Source: an uncultured Ruminococcus sp. (GTDB taxonomy: Bacteria > Bacillota > Clostridia > Oscillospirales > Acutalibacteraceae). Taken from it: 36,713 nucleotides of DNA. Within the stretch, counting starts at the first letter, position 1, and the number at the start of each line of letters is the position of its first letter. Positions 9,068 to 18,100 of this stretch are shown here, one piece after another. The notes under the pieces were generated by a model. That model made no database searches, had not been told where the DNA came from, and was given only the letters and a program-made list of their open reading frames with translations. Made by a program: the position numbers and the translations under genes. The DNA is taken from the NCBI GenBank assembly GCA_904393835.1, contig CAJFNC010000018.1:1-36713 (forward strand), in the 5' to 3' direction.

Positions 9068-9153
9068 TATGTCCCTACGTTGGCATTATCCAAATCAGGT
9101 TTACGGTCGAAATTCACTTATTTCCTCTCAGCCGTTCGGCTCCCGTGTTGTAT
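9068..9153 (-). ncRNA. TPP riboswitch (thi-box) aptamer
   Basis: Read on the minus strand, the conserved thi-box parts are in order: CGGGAGCC, GGCTGAGAGG, ACCTGAT and TTGGATAATGCCAACGTAGG. These match the TPP aptamer consensus (GGGGTGCC ... GCTGAGA ... ACCTGATCTGGATAATGCCAGCGTAGGGA type). It binds thiamine pyrophosphate and, with the terminator after it, controls transcription of the seven-gene operon. Confidence 0.97.
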
Positions 9154-9165
9154 TTATCTATAAAC

Positions 9166-9194
9166 AGTATAGACTGTTTTTTCTCAAAAGTAAA
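9166..9194 (-). promoter_or_regulatory. Promoter of the thiamine operon
   Basis: Minus-strand -35 TTTACT (9194-9189), 17-base spacer, -10 TATACT (9171-9166). The predicted start is a few bases before the riboswitch. Confidence 0.75.
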
Positions 9195-9223
9195 GGCTAT
9201 TTTGAAGTAAATTTTAAAATGCG

Positions 9224-9251
9224 TGCAAAAATATTTTATTTATGCTATAAT
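9224..9251 (+). promoter_or_regulatory. Promoter of tex
   Basis: A perfect -10 TATAAT at 9246-9251 is preceded at 16 bases by a weak -35 (TGCAAA at 9224-9229). The leader to the ATG at 9283 is short and carries GGAGG at 9272-9276. This promoter diverges from the thiamine operon promoter. Confidence 0.6.
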
Positions 9252-9282
9252 TTCATGGTAAAACTACTATCGGAGGAACAAA

Positions 9283-11430
9283 ATGGATTATTCAAAGGCT
9301 TTATTTGAACAGTTTCAGATAAAAGAAGAATACGCAAATAATATCATCACTCTGCTTGACGAGGGCAACACTATTCCGTTTATCGCGCGTTATCGCAAGG
9401 AAATGCACGGTTCAATGGACGACCAGCTCATTCGTGAATTCAGCGAAAAGCTTGAATATTTAAGAGGACTGGATAAGCGCAGAGAAGAGATAAGAGGTTT
9501 AATAGAGGCGCAGGAAAAACTAACAGACGAAATTTCGGCGTCCCTCGGCAAAGCGCAAACGCTCAGCGAGCTTGAAGATATTTACCGCCCGTTCAGACCA
9601 AAGAGAAAAACAAGGGCTTCAATTGCCAAGGAAAAGGGACTTGAGCCGCTTGCAATAATAATTTTAAACCAGCAAAGGGGAGTTTCTCCTGCGAATGAGG
9701 CGGAAAATTATATTGACGCTGAAAATGGCGTAGAAAGTGTTGAAGACGCACTTGCAGGTGCTATGGATATAATTGCGGAGCAAATTTCAGACAGCGCCGA
9801 AATCCGCAAAAAAATCCGCAGTTTTGCTTTTGCAAACGGTTGTATTTGCTCTAAAGCTGCAGATGACGAAACCGACAGCGTTTATCGCAATTATTACGAC
9901 TATAAAGAGCCTGTAAAGAAAATTGCGGGGCACAGAGTTCTTGCCGTAAACAGAGGCGAAAAGGAAGGTTTTTTAAAGGTTACGGTTGAGTGTGACAGCG
10001 AACGCCCCGTTAATATGATAACCGATTTGCTCGACAAAAACACAAACGCAGAGTGCTCCGATATAATTAAAGAGGCGTGTCAGGATTCATATCAAAGGCT
10101 TATTTTTCCGTCAATCGAAAGGGAAATCCGCAACGAAATTACCGAAACAGCCGATGAAAACGCGATGAAAGTATTTGCCACAAACTTAAAGCAGCTTTTA
10201 ATGCAGCCGCCGGTTAAAGGCAAAACCGTAATCGGGCTTGATCCGGGTTACAGAACGGGATGCAAGGTGGCGGTAGTTGACAAAACAGGCAAGGTGCTTG
10301 ACACAGCGGTAATTTATCCGACCCATTCAGAGGCAAAGGTTGCTCAGTCAAAGCAAAAACTTTTGGACCTCATAGAAAAATACGACGTTGATATGCTTTC
10401 GATCGGCAACGGTACGGCAAGTAAGGAAACGGAAATGTTTGCCTGCGATGTAATAAAAGAGGCAAAGAAAAAGGTTTATTATATGGTAGTCAGTGAAGCG
10501 GGCGCGTCTGTTTATTCGGCGTCAAAGCTTGCGGCTAATGAGCTCCCGGAGCTTGACCTTACATTGAGAAGCGCGGTTTCAATTGCACGACGACTGCAAG
10601 ACCCGCTCGCAGAGCTTGTAAAAATTGAGCCGAAAGCAATCGGCGTCGGTCAATACCAGCACGATATGCCGCAAAAGCGTCTCGGTGAAACGCTTGACGG
10701 CGTGGTCGAAGATTGCGTAAACTCCGTAGGAGCCGACCTCAACACCGCTTCGCCCGCACTTCTTTCGAGAGTAGCGGGACTTAATGCCACAGTCTGCAAA
10801 AATATTGTTGCTTACCGTGAAGAAAACGGCGCTTTTTCATCACGAACGGAATTGAAAAAAGTACCCAAACTCGGACCAAAGGCGTTTGAACAGTGCGCGG
10901 GCTTTTTGCGTGTGCCCGAAAGCACTAACCCTCTCGACAATACTGCGGTACACCCCGAAAGCTACAAGGCGGCAAAAGAGATGCTGACCATTCTTGAATA
11001 TTCTGATAAAGAAATAAAATCGGGCAAATTTGCCGATGTTTCCTCAAGAGCATCAAAATACGGAATGAAAACCCTTGCCGACAGGCTTTCAATAGGTTTG
11101 CCTACGCTTGACGATATTATAAAGGAGCTTTCAAAACCCGGACGTGACCCTCGTGACGAAATGCCTGCGCCGCTCCTCAGAACCGATGTACTTGACATTA
11201 AGGATTTAAAAGAGGGTATGGAGCTCAAAGGTACGGTGCGCAACGTAATCGACTTTGGGGCGTTTGTCGATATCGGTGTTCACCAGGACGGACTGGTACA
11301 TATCTCTCAGATTTGCGACAAATATATCAAGCATCCCGGAGAAGTTCTCAAAGTCGGCGACATAGTCAACGTAAAAGTACTTTCCGTTGATCCCGATAAA
11401 AACAGAATTTCTCTTACAATGCGTTTTTAA
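9283..11430 (+). CDS. tex: Tex family S1 RNA-binding protein
   Basis: Tex is a conserved nucleic-acid-binding protein linked to transcription elongation and tolerance of toxin gene expression. The 715 residues show the complete set of domains: an N-terminal helical region (NTIPFIARYRKEMHGSMDDQ, then LEDIYRPFRPKRKTRA), a YqgF/RNase H-like domain from about 316 (VIGLDPGYRTGCKVAVVDKT), helix-hairpin-helix repeats near 490-550 (LSRVAGLNATVCKNIVAYRE, KLGPKAFEQCAGFLR), and a C-terminal S1 domain from about 643 (GTVRNVIDFGAFVDIGVHQD). Length and start (GGAGG six bases before ATG) are normal. It is monocistronic, ending in a terminator shared with the converging gene. Confidence 0.95.
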   Translation: MDYSKALFEQFQIKEEYANNIITLLDEGNTIPFIARYRKEMHGSMDDQLIREFSEKLEYLRGLDKRREEIRGLIEAQEKLTDEISASLGKAQTLSELEDIYRPFRPKRKTRASIAKEKGLEPLAIIILNQQRGVSPANEAENYIDAENGVESVEDALAGAMDIIAEQISDSAEIRKKIRSFAFANGCICSKAADDETDSVYRNYYDYKEPVKKIAGHRVLAVNRGEKEGFLKVTVECDSERPVNMITDLLDKNTNAECSDIIKEACQDSYQRLIFPSIEREIRNEITETADENAMKVFATNLKQLLMQPPVKGKTVIGLDPGYRTGCKVAVVDKTGKVLDTAVIYPTHSEAKVAQSKQKLLDLIEKYDVDMLSIGNGTASKETEMFACDVIKEAKKKVYYMVVSEAGASVYSASKLAANELPELDLTLRSAVSIARRLQDPLAELVKIEPKAIGVGQYQHDMPQKRLGETLDGVVEDCVNSVGADLNTASPALLSRVAGLNATVCKNIVAYREENGAFSSRTELKKVPKLGPKAFEQCAGFLRVPESTNPLDNTAVHPESYKAAKEMLTILEYSDKEIKSGKFADVSSRASKYGMKTLADRLSIGLPTLDDIIKELSKPGRDPRDEMPAPLLRTDVLDIKDLKEGMELKGTVRNVIDFGAFVDIGVHQDGLVHISQICDKYIKHPGEVLKVGDIVNVKVLSVDPDKNRISLTMRF

Positions 11431-11456
11431 CAAACGTTTTTGGAAATATAATAAAG

Positions 11457-11491
11457 AAAAGCTCTTTGCAATCACACGCAAAGAGCTTTTT
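11457..11491. terminator. Bidirectional terminator between tex and the YaiI/YqxD gene
   Basis: Arms AAAAGCTCTTTGC (11457-11469) and its complement (11478-11490) enclose an 8-base loop, with T runs on both sides. The last five codons and the TGA of the converging gene lie inside this hairpin. Confidence 0.88.
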
Positions 11492-11945
11492 GCTGTTTAG
11501 TATTTATTGATTCCGCAACGAGCTTTTCAAAAGATTTTTCAAAACGTTTGTCGTCTTCCGATGTCCGTTTTTTGGGACCTTTAAGGTGATGTTTTGACTT
11601 GCTCATTCTCGCTTTTTTGGCAAGGTGTCTGCCTGTGAGCAGACCGCCGATGTTTTCATCGGTGAAAATTTTCCCTGACTGATGAATACATTTCCCGCCT
11701 TTTGCAAGTACCATTGCCGCAACACCGTAATCCTGGGTGACGGCAATATCACCTTTTTTGCACAGGTTTACTAGTGCGTAATCCACTGCGTCCGCACCTG
11801 CGCCGATAACCTTAACCGTGCTGTAATCGGAAGTTAAAATATGGTTGGTATCGCACAGCAGAATAACCTCAACACCGTGCTTTTTGGCAACCTTTTCAAC
11901 TATTTTTACTACGGGGCAGGCGTCCGCGTCAACAAGAATAAGCAT
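11472..11945 (-). CDS. YaiI/YqxD (UPF0178, DUF188) family protein
   Basis: A member of a widespread family of unknown biochemical function with a PIN-like/NYN nuclease-type fold. N-terminal MLILVDADACPVVKIVEKVA, the central GAGADAVDYALV, GDIAVTQDYGVAAMVLAKGG and C-terminal TGRHLAKKARM are its hallmark motifs. The 157 residues are the usual length. It starts one base after the stop of the cyclophilin gene, without a clear ribosome site, so it is probably translated by coupling. Its C terminus (KALCV) is encoded by an arm of the shared terminator. Confidence 0.9.
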   Translation of the reverse strand: MLILVDADACPVVKIVEKVAKKHGVEVILLCDTNHILTSDYSTVKVIGAGADAVDYALVNLCKKGDIAVTQDYGVAAMVLAKGGKCIHQSGKIFTDENIGGLLTGRHLAKKARMSKSKHHLKGPKKRTSEDDKRFEKSFEKLVAESINTKQQKALCV

Positions 11946-11946
11946 A

Positions 11947-12549
11947 TTATTTCAATTTAATTGAATTGATAACGGGCTGATTCTTTGCTTCAACCGTGCC
12001 TTCTGAATCTGTTACGGGAACATTGTTGCAAATGTTGTCAACAACGTCCATGCCGTCTGTTACATATCCGAAGCAGGCATACTGACCGTCAAGATGCAGG
12101 CTGTCTTCCTGAACTATAAAGAACTGCGAGCTTGCGCTGTTGTAATCCTGCGAACGCGCCATTGAAATGGCACCTCTTGTATGTGAAAGGTTGTTTTCCA
12201 CTCCGTTGGCGGAAAATTCACCCTTGATTGTTTCGTCGCTGCCGCCCGTGCCGTTGCCAAGCGGGTCACCGCCCTGCATCATAAAACCTTTGATAATTCT
12301 GTGGAAGGTAAGGCCGTCATAAAAGCCCTCGTTTACAAGCTTTTTAAAATTCGCTACTGTAATGGGAGCTGCGTCTTCGTCGAGTTCAACAGTAATTGTG
12401 CCGTAACTTTTAATGTCAATAACGGCAGTGTTACTGTCGCTTGAGCCTTCTCCGCAGCCGCCGAAAATCAAACACGTTGACACCATTGCGATAACGCACA
12501 GCACGCTGATCAACTTAACCGATAATTTTTTAAATACAGTTTTTTTCAT
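11947..12549 (-). CDS. Cyclophilin-type peptidyl-prolyl isomerase, probable lipoprotein
   Basis: Cis-trans prolyl isomerase expected to help fold exported proteins outside the membrane. Residues 1-31 are a signal sequence (KKTVFKKLSVK then a hydrophobic stretch) ending in IFGGC, a somewhat atypical lipobox with Cys32 as lipid site. The cyclophilin domain follows: FKKLVNEGFYDGLTFHRII, FMMQGGDP, GAISMARSQDYNSASSQFFI and ACFGYVTDGMDVVD. ATG 12549 has AAAGGA eight bases before it. Minus-strand TATAAT at 12579-12574 may be its -10, but the -35 is poor. It forms an operon with the YaiI/YqxD gene. Confidence 0.92.
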   Translation of the reverse strand: MKKTVFKKLSVKLISVLCVIAMVSTCLIFGGCGEGSSDSNTAVIDIKSYGTITVELDEDAAPITVANFKKLVNEGFYDGLTFHRIIKGFMMQGGDPLGNGTGGSDETIKGEFSANGVENNLSHTRGAISMARSQDYNSASSQFFIVQEDSLHLDGQYACFGYVTDGMDVVDNICNNVPVTDSEGTVEAKNQPVINSIKLK

Positions 12550-12625
12550 TATGTTTTTCCTTTCTATTTATATATTATACAAACAAAATTATTTTAACAT
12601 CATTTCATCAGCAAATCAACCTTAA

Positions 12626-12654
12626 TTGACACCAAATTTGCAATGTGCTAAAAT
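12626..12654 (+). promoter_or_regulatory. Promoter of the polysaccharide ABC exporter
   Basis: TTGACA (12626-12631), 17 bases, TAAAAT (12649-12654). An AAAGGA site precedes the ATG at 12704. Confidence 0.8.
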
Positions 12655-12703
12655 TTTAACGGAATACAGTGCGCTTTTGTGTAAAGTGAAAGGATAAAAA
12701 TTT

Positions 12704-13546
12704 ATGATTAATGATGATATAACGGTAATAACCTCCAAACGGCGGCTTTTAAGCCTTAATTTAAAAGAATTGTGGAAATACCGTGACCTGGTTTTTCTTT
12801 TTGTCAAGCGTGACTTAAAAAGCTCTTACAAGCAGACGATTCTCGGCCCGCTATGGCTGGTGATAAACCCGTTTATTTCCTCGTTTGTGTTTACCCTCAT
12901 TTTCGGAATAATTGCAAACATTTCAACCGACGGCATACCGCAGTTTGTTTTCTATATGTCGGGGAATATACTGTGGGGACTGTTTTCGAGCTGTCTTACA
13001 CGTTGCTCATCAACATTTCTGTCAAATGCCCGTTTGTTCGGCAAGGTTTATTTTCCTCGCCTTGCCGCACCGCTTGCGGAAATTTTTTATAACTACATAA
13101 CTTTTTTTGTGCGGTTCTTTATGTTCCTTATACTAATTATAATATATATGTTATGCGGAGCAAATATAAAAATCACATTTGCGGCCCTGATCCTGCCGTT
13201 TTTGGTGCTGCATATTTCATTTCTCGGTGCGGGCGTGGGCTTGATAATATCTTCAGTTACGGTAAAATATCGCGATCTCGGCGTACTTGTAAGTTTTGGA
13301 ACAACGCTGTGGATGTATCTTACTCCTATAGTGTATCCCGTTTCGCAGATTCCCGAAAATTTGCGCCGAATTATGCTGTTAAATCCGACAGCGCCGATTG
13401 TCGAGGCATTTCGCTACGGCTTTTTGGGTACGGGCTGTTTCAGTCCGTTATATCTGTTCGTAAGCATAGCAGTAACAGCGGCGATACTTTTTATCGGGTT
13501 GATAATGTTCAATCAAACAGAAAAGAATTTTATAGATACGGTATGA
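12704..13546 (+). CDS. ABC-2 type polysaccharide export permease (Wzm/TagG type)
   Basis: Integral membrane subunit of an exporter for undecaprenyl-linked polysaccharide, teichoic acid or similar cell-surface glycan. The 280 residues have an amphipathic N terminus (LKELWKYRDLVFLFVKRDLK) typical of this family, the motif ILGPLWLVINPF, about six hydrophobic segments, and LTPIVYPVSQIPENLRRIMLLNPTAPI near the C terminus, which is diagnostic for Wzm/TagG/KpsM-like permeases. The gene lies four bases before its ATPase partner. No glycosyltransferases are next to it in the window, so the cargo is unknown. Confidence 0.93.
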   Translation: MINDDITVITSKRRLLSLNLKELWKYRDLVFLFVKRDLKSSYKQTILGPLWLVINPFISSFVFTLIFGIIANISTDGIPQFVFYMSGNILWGLFSSCLTRCSSTFLSNARLFGKVYFPRLAAPLAEIFYNYITFFVRFFMFLILIIIYMLCGANIKITFAALILPFLVLHISFLGAGVGLIISSVTVKYRDLGVLVSFGTTLWMYLTPIVYPVSQIPENLRRIMLLNPTAPIVEAFRYGFLGTGCFSPLYLFVSIAVTAAILFIGLIMFNQTEKNFIDTV

Positions 13547-13550
13547 TTTT

Positions 13551-14819
13551 ATGAAAGATAATTGCGTAATAGAAATAAAAAATGTTTCAAAACAGTATAA
13601 ACTCGGCGTTATAGGCACGGGGAGTCTGCGCAGAGATTTGCAAAGCTGGTGGGCTAAAAAGACAGGCAAACCCGACCCTAACCTTGAAATAGGCGAGCGG
13701 CCTCACAAAAAGGGTGAACGCTTTTTGGCGCTGGACAACATTTCGCTTGAAATAAGCCGAGGCGAGCGCGTCGGAATAATCGGCGCGAACGGAGCGGGAA
13801 AATCAACTCTGCTCAAACTTTTGTCAAGGGTAACCGCACCCTCCGAAGGAGTGATTTCATACCGAGGCAGAATAACAAGTATGCTTGAAGTCGGCACGGG
13901 ATTTCACGCCGAACTTACAGGCAGGGAAAATATATTTTTAAAGGGTGCGATTCTCGGCATGACAAAGTCCGAGGTTGAGTCAAAGCTCAGTCAAATAATT
14001 GAATTTTCGGAATGTGAAAAGTTTATTGACACCCCCGTCAAACGCTATTCAAGCGGAATGTTTGTCAAACTTGCGTTTGCGGTGGCAGCACACCTCGACT
14101 CTGAAATAATGATAATGGACGAAGTTCTTGCCGTGGGGGATATGAAATTCCAGAAAAAGTGCATTGAAAAAATGCGTTCGCTTGCCCTTGAACAAAACCG
14201 CACCGTACTCTATGTATCTCACAATATGAACACAATCCGCCGTTTGTGCAACCGTTGTATTGTGCTTGACAAGGGAAAAATCATTTATGACGGCGACGTT
14301 GATGAGGCGATAAAAATCTACCTAGGTTCAGACGACGGAAACTTTTGTTTTGCAAAATACGATAAACCCGAATACAAAGACCGTATTGAGAACCGTGAGC
14401 TTGACCTTAAAACGGTAAAGTATATAGGAAAAGCTGACAACATTTTTACTCAAAACGAACCAATGTTGCTTGAGCTCGGCTGGGAAAATCTCAAAGATAT
14501 TTCCAACCTCAGCCTGCGTATCGAGGTCAGCAATTATCAGCGTGTACCGATTACCTCATTTTTGCTTGAAAATTTTTACAGCGGCAAAGCAGGAGAAAGT
14601 TTTAAAGCACAGTTTAAAATTGATATATCAAATTTCACTACGGGCGGATACTATACACGCTATGTTTTTTACGCTCAAAATGACGATTCACAAAATTTTC
14701 GTGTAATTGAAAGTGCCAAAGGGCTCACACTCAGAAAAAGAACGACCGGAATTACAAAAAATCCCTGGCAAAAATCTTGGGGAAGCGTAGTTGTCGGTAA
14801 AATTGAATTATTAGATTAA
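13551..14819 (+). CDS. ABC polysaccharide export ATPase with C-terminal carbohydrate-binding domain (Wzt/TagH type)
   Basis: Nucleotide-binding subunit of the exporter. Walker A GANGAGKST (residues 78-86), signature YSSGM (166-170), Walker B IMIMDE (186-191) with the VLAVGD continuation, and SHNMNTIRRLC for the switch histidine. The region before Walker A (GERFLALDNISLEI) and the long insert of residues 20-55 are typical of Wzt/TagH. Residues from about 275 to 422 form an additional beta-rich domain like the Wzt C-terminal domain, which in O-antigen systems recognises the capped end of the glycan. Translation probably couples to the permease (4-base gap, weak ribosome site). Confidence 0.93.
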   Translation: MKDNCVIEIKNVSKQYKLGVIGTGSLRRDLQSWWAKKTGKPDPNLEIGERPHKKGERFLALDNISLEISRGERVGIIGANGAGKSTLLKLLSRVTAPSEGVISYRGRITSMLEVGTGFHAELTGRENIFLKGAILGMTKSEVESKLSQIIEFSECEKFIDTPVKRYSSGMFVKLAFAVAAHLDSEIMIMDEVLAVGDMKFQKKCIEKMRSLALEQNRTVLYVSHNMNTIRRLCNRCIVLDKGKIIYDGDVDEAIKIYLGSDDGNFCFAKYDKPEYKDRIENRELDLKTVKYIGKADNIFTQNEPMLLELGWENLKDISNLSLRIEVSNYQRVPITSFLLENFYSGKAGESFKAQFKIDISNFTTGGYYTRYVFYAQNDDSQNFRVIESAKGLTLRKRTTGITKNPWQKSWGSVVVGKIELLD

Positions 14820-15032
14820 CTAAGTTACATAAATAAATATAAAATGTGATAATCACATATATTATAATTGTAGAAAATACACAGAAATTTAAAAATGCAC
14901 AATAAAATTTTAATACACATCAAAAATTTTACAAAAATTATGTAACATTTTGCTGCTTTTTAATTTTTTATTTCGTTTTTAGCAATAACTTTCGTTATAC
15001 TATACAAATTTCACTAACAATAATAAAGATTA
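14820..15032. other. Gene-free AT-rich stretch with a perfect palindrome
   Basis: No gene is seen. The region contains the perfect palindrome ATGTGAT-A-ATCACAT at 14844-14858, resembling a Crp/Fnr-type half-site pair, next to a TATAAT at 14863-14868 that lacks a good -35. A smaller inverted repeat CAATAAT/ATTATTG at 15018-15035 abuts the -35 of the downstream promoter. No clear intrinsic terminator for the ABC genes is visible. Confidence 0.5.
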
Positions 15033-15061
15033 TTGATTGTTTTAAGCTAAAATGCTATAAT
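15033..15061 (+). promoter_or_regulatory. Promoter of the CotH-dockerin gene
   Basis: TTGATT (15033-15038), 17-base spacer, TATAAT (15056-15061). The implied leader is about 120 bases. Confidence 0.8.
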
Positions 15062-15082
15062 ATCTATATAACCAAGGTACTA

Positions 15083-15156
15083 TTCTGCACAAAAGCAAAA
15101 AATATCGGTCAGACGGTATTGGCTTTTACTAATTCGGCGCAGACTCAAACGCAGAA
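15083..15156 (+). ncRNA. Candidate structured 5' leader of the CotH-dockerin gene
   Basis: Nested complementary segments: AAAAGC (15091-15096) with GCTTTT (15122-15127), and inside it AATATCG (15101-15107) with CGGTATT (15114-15120) around a GTCAGA loop. TTCTGC (15083-15088) can pair outside them with GCAGAA (15151-15156) or, five pairs, with GCAGA (15139-15143). The two alternative partners are a switch-like arrangement. I do not recognise a known riboswitch class. CGGAGG follows at 15176-15181 before the ATG. Confidence 0.4.
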
Positions 15157-15189
15157 ACCCATGGTAAAGGTATAACGGAGGTAAAATTT

Positions 15190-18100
15190 ATGAAAAAAAT
15201 CAAACGCTTAGGCAGAAAATCAATATCCGTATTGCTTTCTCTGCTTATGGTAATTTCAACAATGCTGGTTGGCATGGCTAATATATCAGCTGCAACTGAC
15301 ACATTGTATGTCACAGGTGATGCGGCTGATGGTTGGGGTAGTTGGCGAGAATTAGATCAAAAATCTGCCGATAACTCAATTGCATATACAACAATTACCT
15401 GCGGCAGTGAATTTAAAGTATCTATAACAAACGATTACGGCCAATATACAGGTATTTCGCTTAATAACTCTTTAGGTGACGTATACATCAATGGTAGCTT
15501 GGATGGCGGAAATCTCTCTACAGCCGGCATCGGAACTGCTTATCTTTGTGTTGTACTCAGTTCAGGTAATGTATATGCGAGCACCACAGAACCAAGTTCC
15601 GGTGGAACCACTGAAACCACCTATTATCTCGGCGGTCGTATAAAACAAGACGGTTCGGAGACTTGGTTGTCAAAGGACAATACGCAATATCCTTTCAGCG
15701 CAACCGATACAGACGGTCTGTATAAAATAGAAACAAACCAAACAGAAGCTCAGTGGTCGGAAACGAGAGGCAAAAATCTTCCTCAATATTTCTATATTCA
15801 TCAGGGCGCAAATAAAACATGGTATGGTACAAACAATGAAACTGTGTTATCTTCGCCTAATCAAAGAATTTCTCTTAAGGAATTGTCATACAACACAGAT
15901 ACTGATGTTACATATTTGACTTATATCAAAGGTACAAGCACTGAGGGTAATGTAACAATCTGGCTTGATACAAGAGACGGAATGCAGATGTATTATACTA
16001 TTGCAGGCTCTGCCACAGAGCCCACTGAACCCGAAACAGCAGGCGCGTATAAGATTAAAGACAAATCAAATAATGATGCGGTAACCGCAGCGGCTAAGGC
16101 AGACGGCAAAACGGCAAATACTGCTGATGAAAATGATGTAGTTACAGTTACAGTAACTCCCACTGATTCTTGGTATAAAGTTGCAGGCTTGAAAGCTACA
16201 TACACAACAGCAGATGATGTTGATCAGGAATTGGAAGTTACCGGCGACAACGGCACATACACATTTACAATGCCTGCCGCTGACGTAGAGATTGAGGCTT
16301 CTTATACTGTAGATAAGCAGGCTTATATTGAAGCTCAGGGCGACGGCTTGTGGGTAGATGTAAATCCTGATGCAACCGATTCTGTTTCTACACTTATTAA
16401 GTGGAACAACTATTCAGGTAATAGTCATCAGACTGATGACACATACACATTCTATCTTCCTAAAAATACAGATTTAGCTAATGCAAGAGTTTATAACGGA
16501 TTTGATAATTCTGTAAATGTAGCCGGTTACAGTGTTCAACCAAACTCCGCTTCCTATGTGAATCTTAAAGAAGGAGATAATAGCTGTAGTGCGCCGGGTA
16601 TCGGTACTGTAAGAGTAATGGTTGGTTCAACTGACGCAATGTTCCTTTACACTACCGATGGTAAAGGTAATGCACAAAATCTTCCTACAAAAGTTGATCA
16701 ATCATTAGCTGACAAAGATTCGGTTAAAACAAAAGGCGGCGACTGCGTAACAATGGACAACAGCGCCGAAGCAGCAGATTTTTCAGAAGCAATGCTGCTT
16801 GAACAGGTAAAAGGCAGAGGTAATTCATCATGGGAAGCAAGCAGCAAAATTTTTGGTAAATACGCTTTCAATATGAAGCTTGCCGGCAAGACAAATCTAC
16901 TCGGTATGGACGCTTCGGAATCAAAAGGAGCAAAGAGCTGGTGCTTGCTCGCAAATAACGCTGATGAGTCAATGCTTCGCAATGCCCTCACATTTGACCT
17001 TGCAGACGCACTCGGACTTCCTTATTCTCCCGAATACCGTTTTGTAGATATCTACGACAACGGCGAGTATATGGGTCAGTACCTAGTAACCGAAAAGGTT
17101 GACGTAGGCACAAGCAAACTCGTTAAGGGTGAAAGTTTTGATGATATAAACGAAAAAGCAGCCGAAGCCAACGCAGATGAAGAAATTATTGAAGACTCAA
17201 ATTATGGCAAATACACTTATGACAATCAAGAATTTGATATGAAATATGCGACTGTTCTTGACGACGGAAATACTTCCGAAATAAATGTGACAAACGCTAC
17301 ATATCTTCTTGAATTTGAGATAGGACACGTTGAATACGGAAAAAATCAGAGCAGATATGACGCCGAAGCATCCGGCTTTGTTTCACCGCAGGGACAGCAT
17401 GTTGTAGTAAAATCACCTGAATTTGCTACAAAGGAACAGGTTGAATATATTGCTCAAAAATATGCTGAAATGGAAGCAGTTGCTTTCAGCAGCGACATTT
17501 CAACACTCGGCAATTATATGGATACGGAGTCATTCGCACTTATGTACCTTATCCAGGAACTTTCCTCTAACCTCGACTCGGCAGCTACAAGTTATTATAT
17601 AATGTATAGCGCTGACGATACTGCAAATAAGGAAATCGAGCCCAATAAATTTGTAGCGTCTCCCGCATGGGATTACGACTGGGCATACGGTCAATATGAA
17701 AAACAGACAAAACTAAGCGTCAGCGGTTCAAATCTTGAACCTGCAAATCCTCAAGCGTGGTTTGCAAAAGACAGAGCGTATGACGACGCTCAGGATTTCG
17801 ATGATAGAAAATACAGTCTCCAGTCAAAACTTGCAAATAATGCTGATTTCCAGGCTATAATCAAAAAAGCTTGGCAGACAAACTTCTATGATAAAATTCA
17901 GACATATTATGCTGAAAACGGCAAGCTTGATACTTGGTATAACGAAATTAAAGATTCAGTGGCAATGAACGAAGCTCGTTGGGGAATTATTTCAAATAGA
18001 AATAATATGTACGGCACAATGTATGGCAGCAGTGGCTGGGGCTCAAAAGACACCGGCAGCACTCATGAAGCGGCTGTAAATTACCTCAAAAACACATGGT

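Noticed and set aside
15083..15156. c-di-GMP-I riboswitch
   Set aside because: GCACA...GCAAA recalls its start, but the GGGACGCAAAGC and CCGGCCTA parts are missing.
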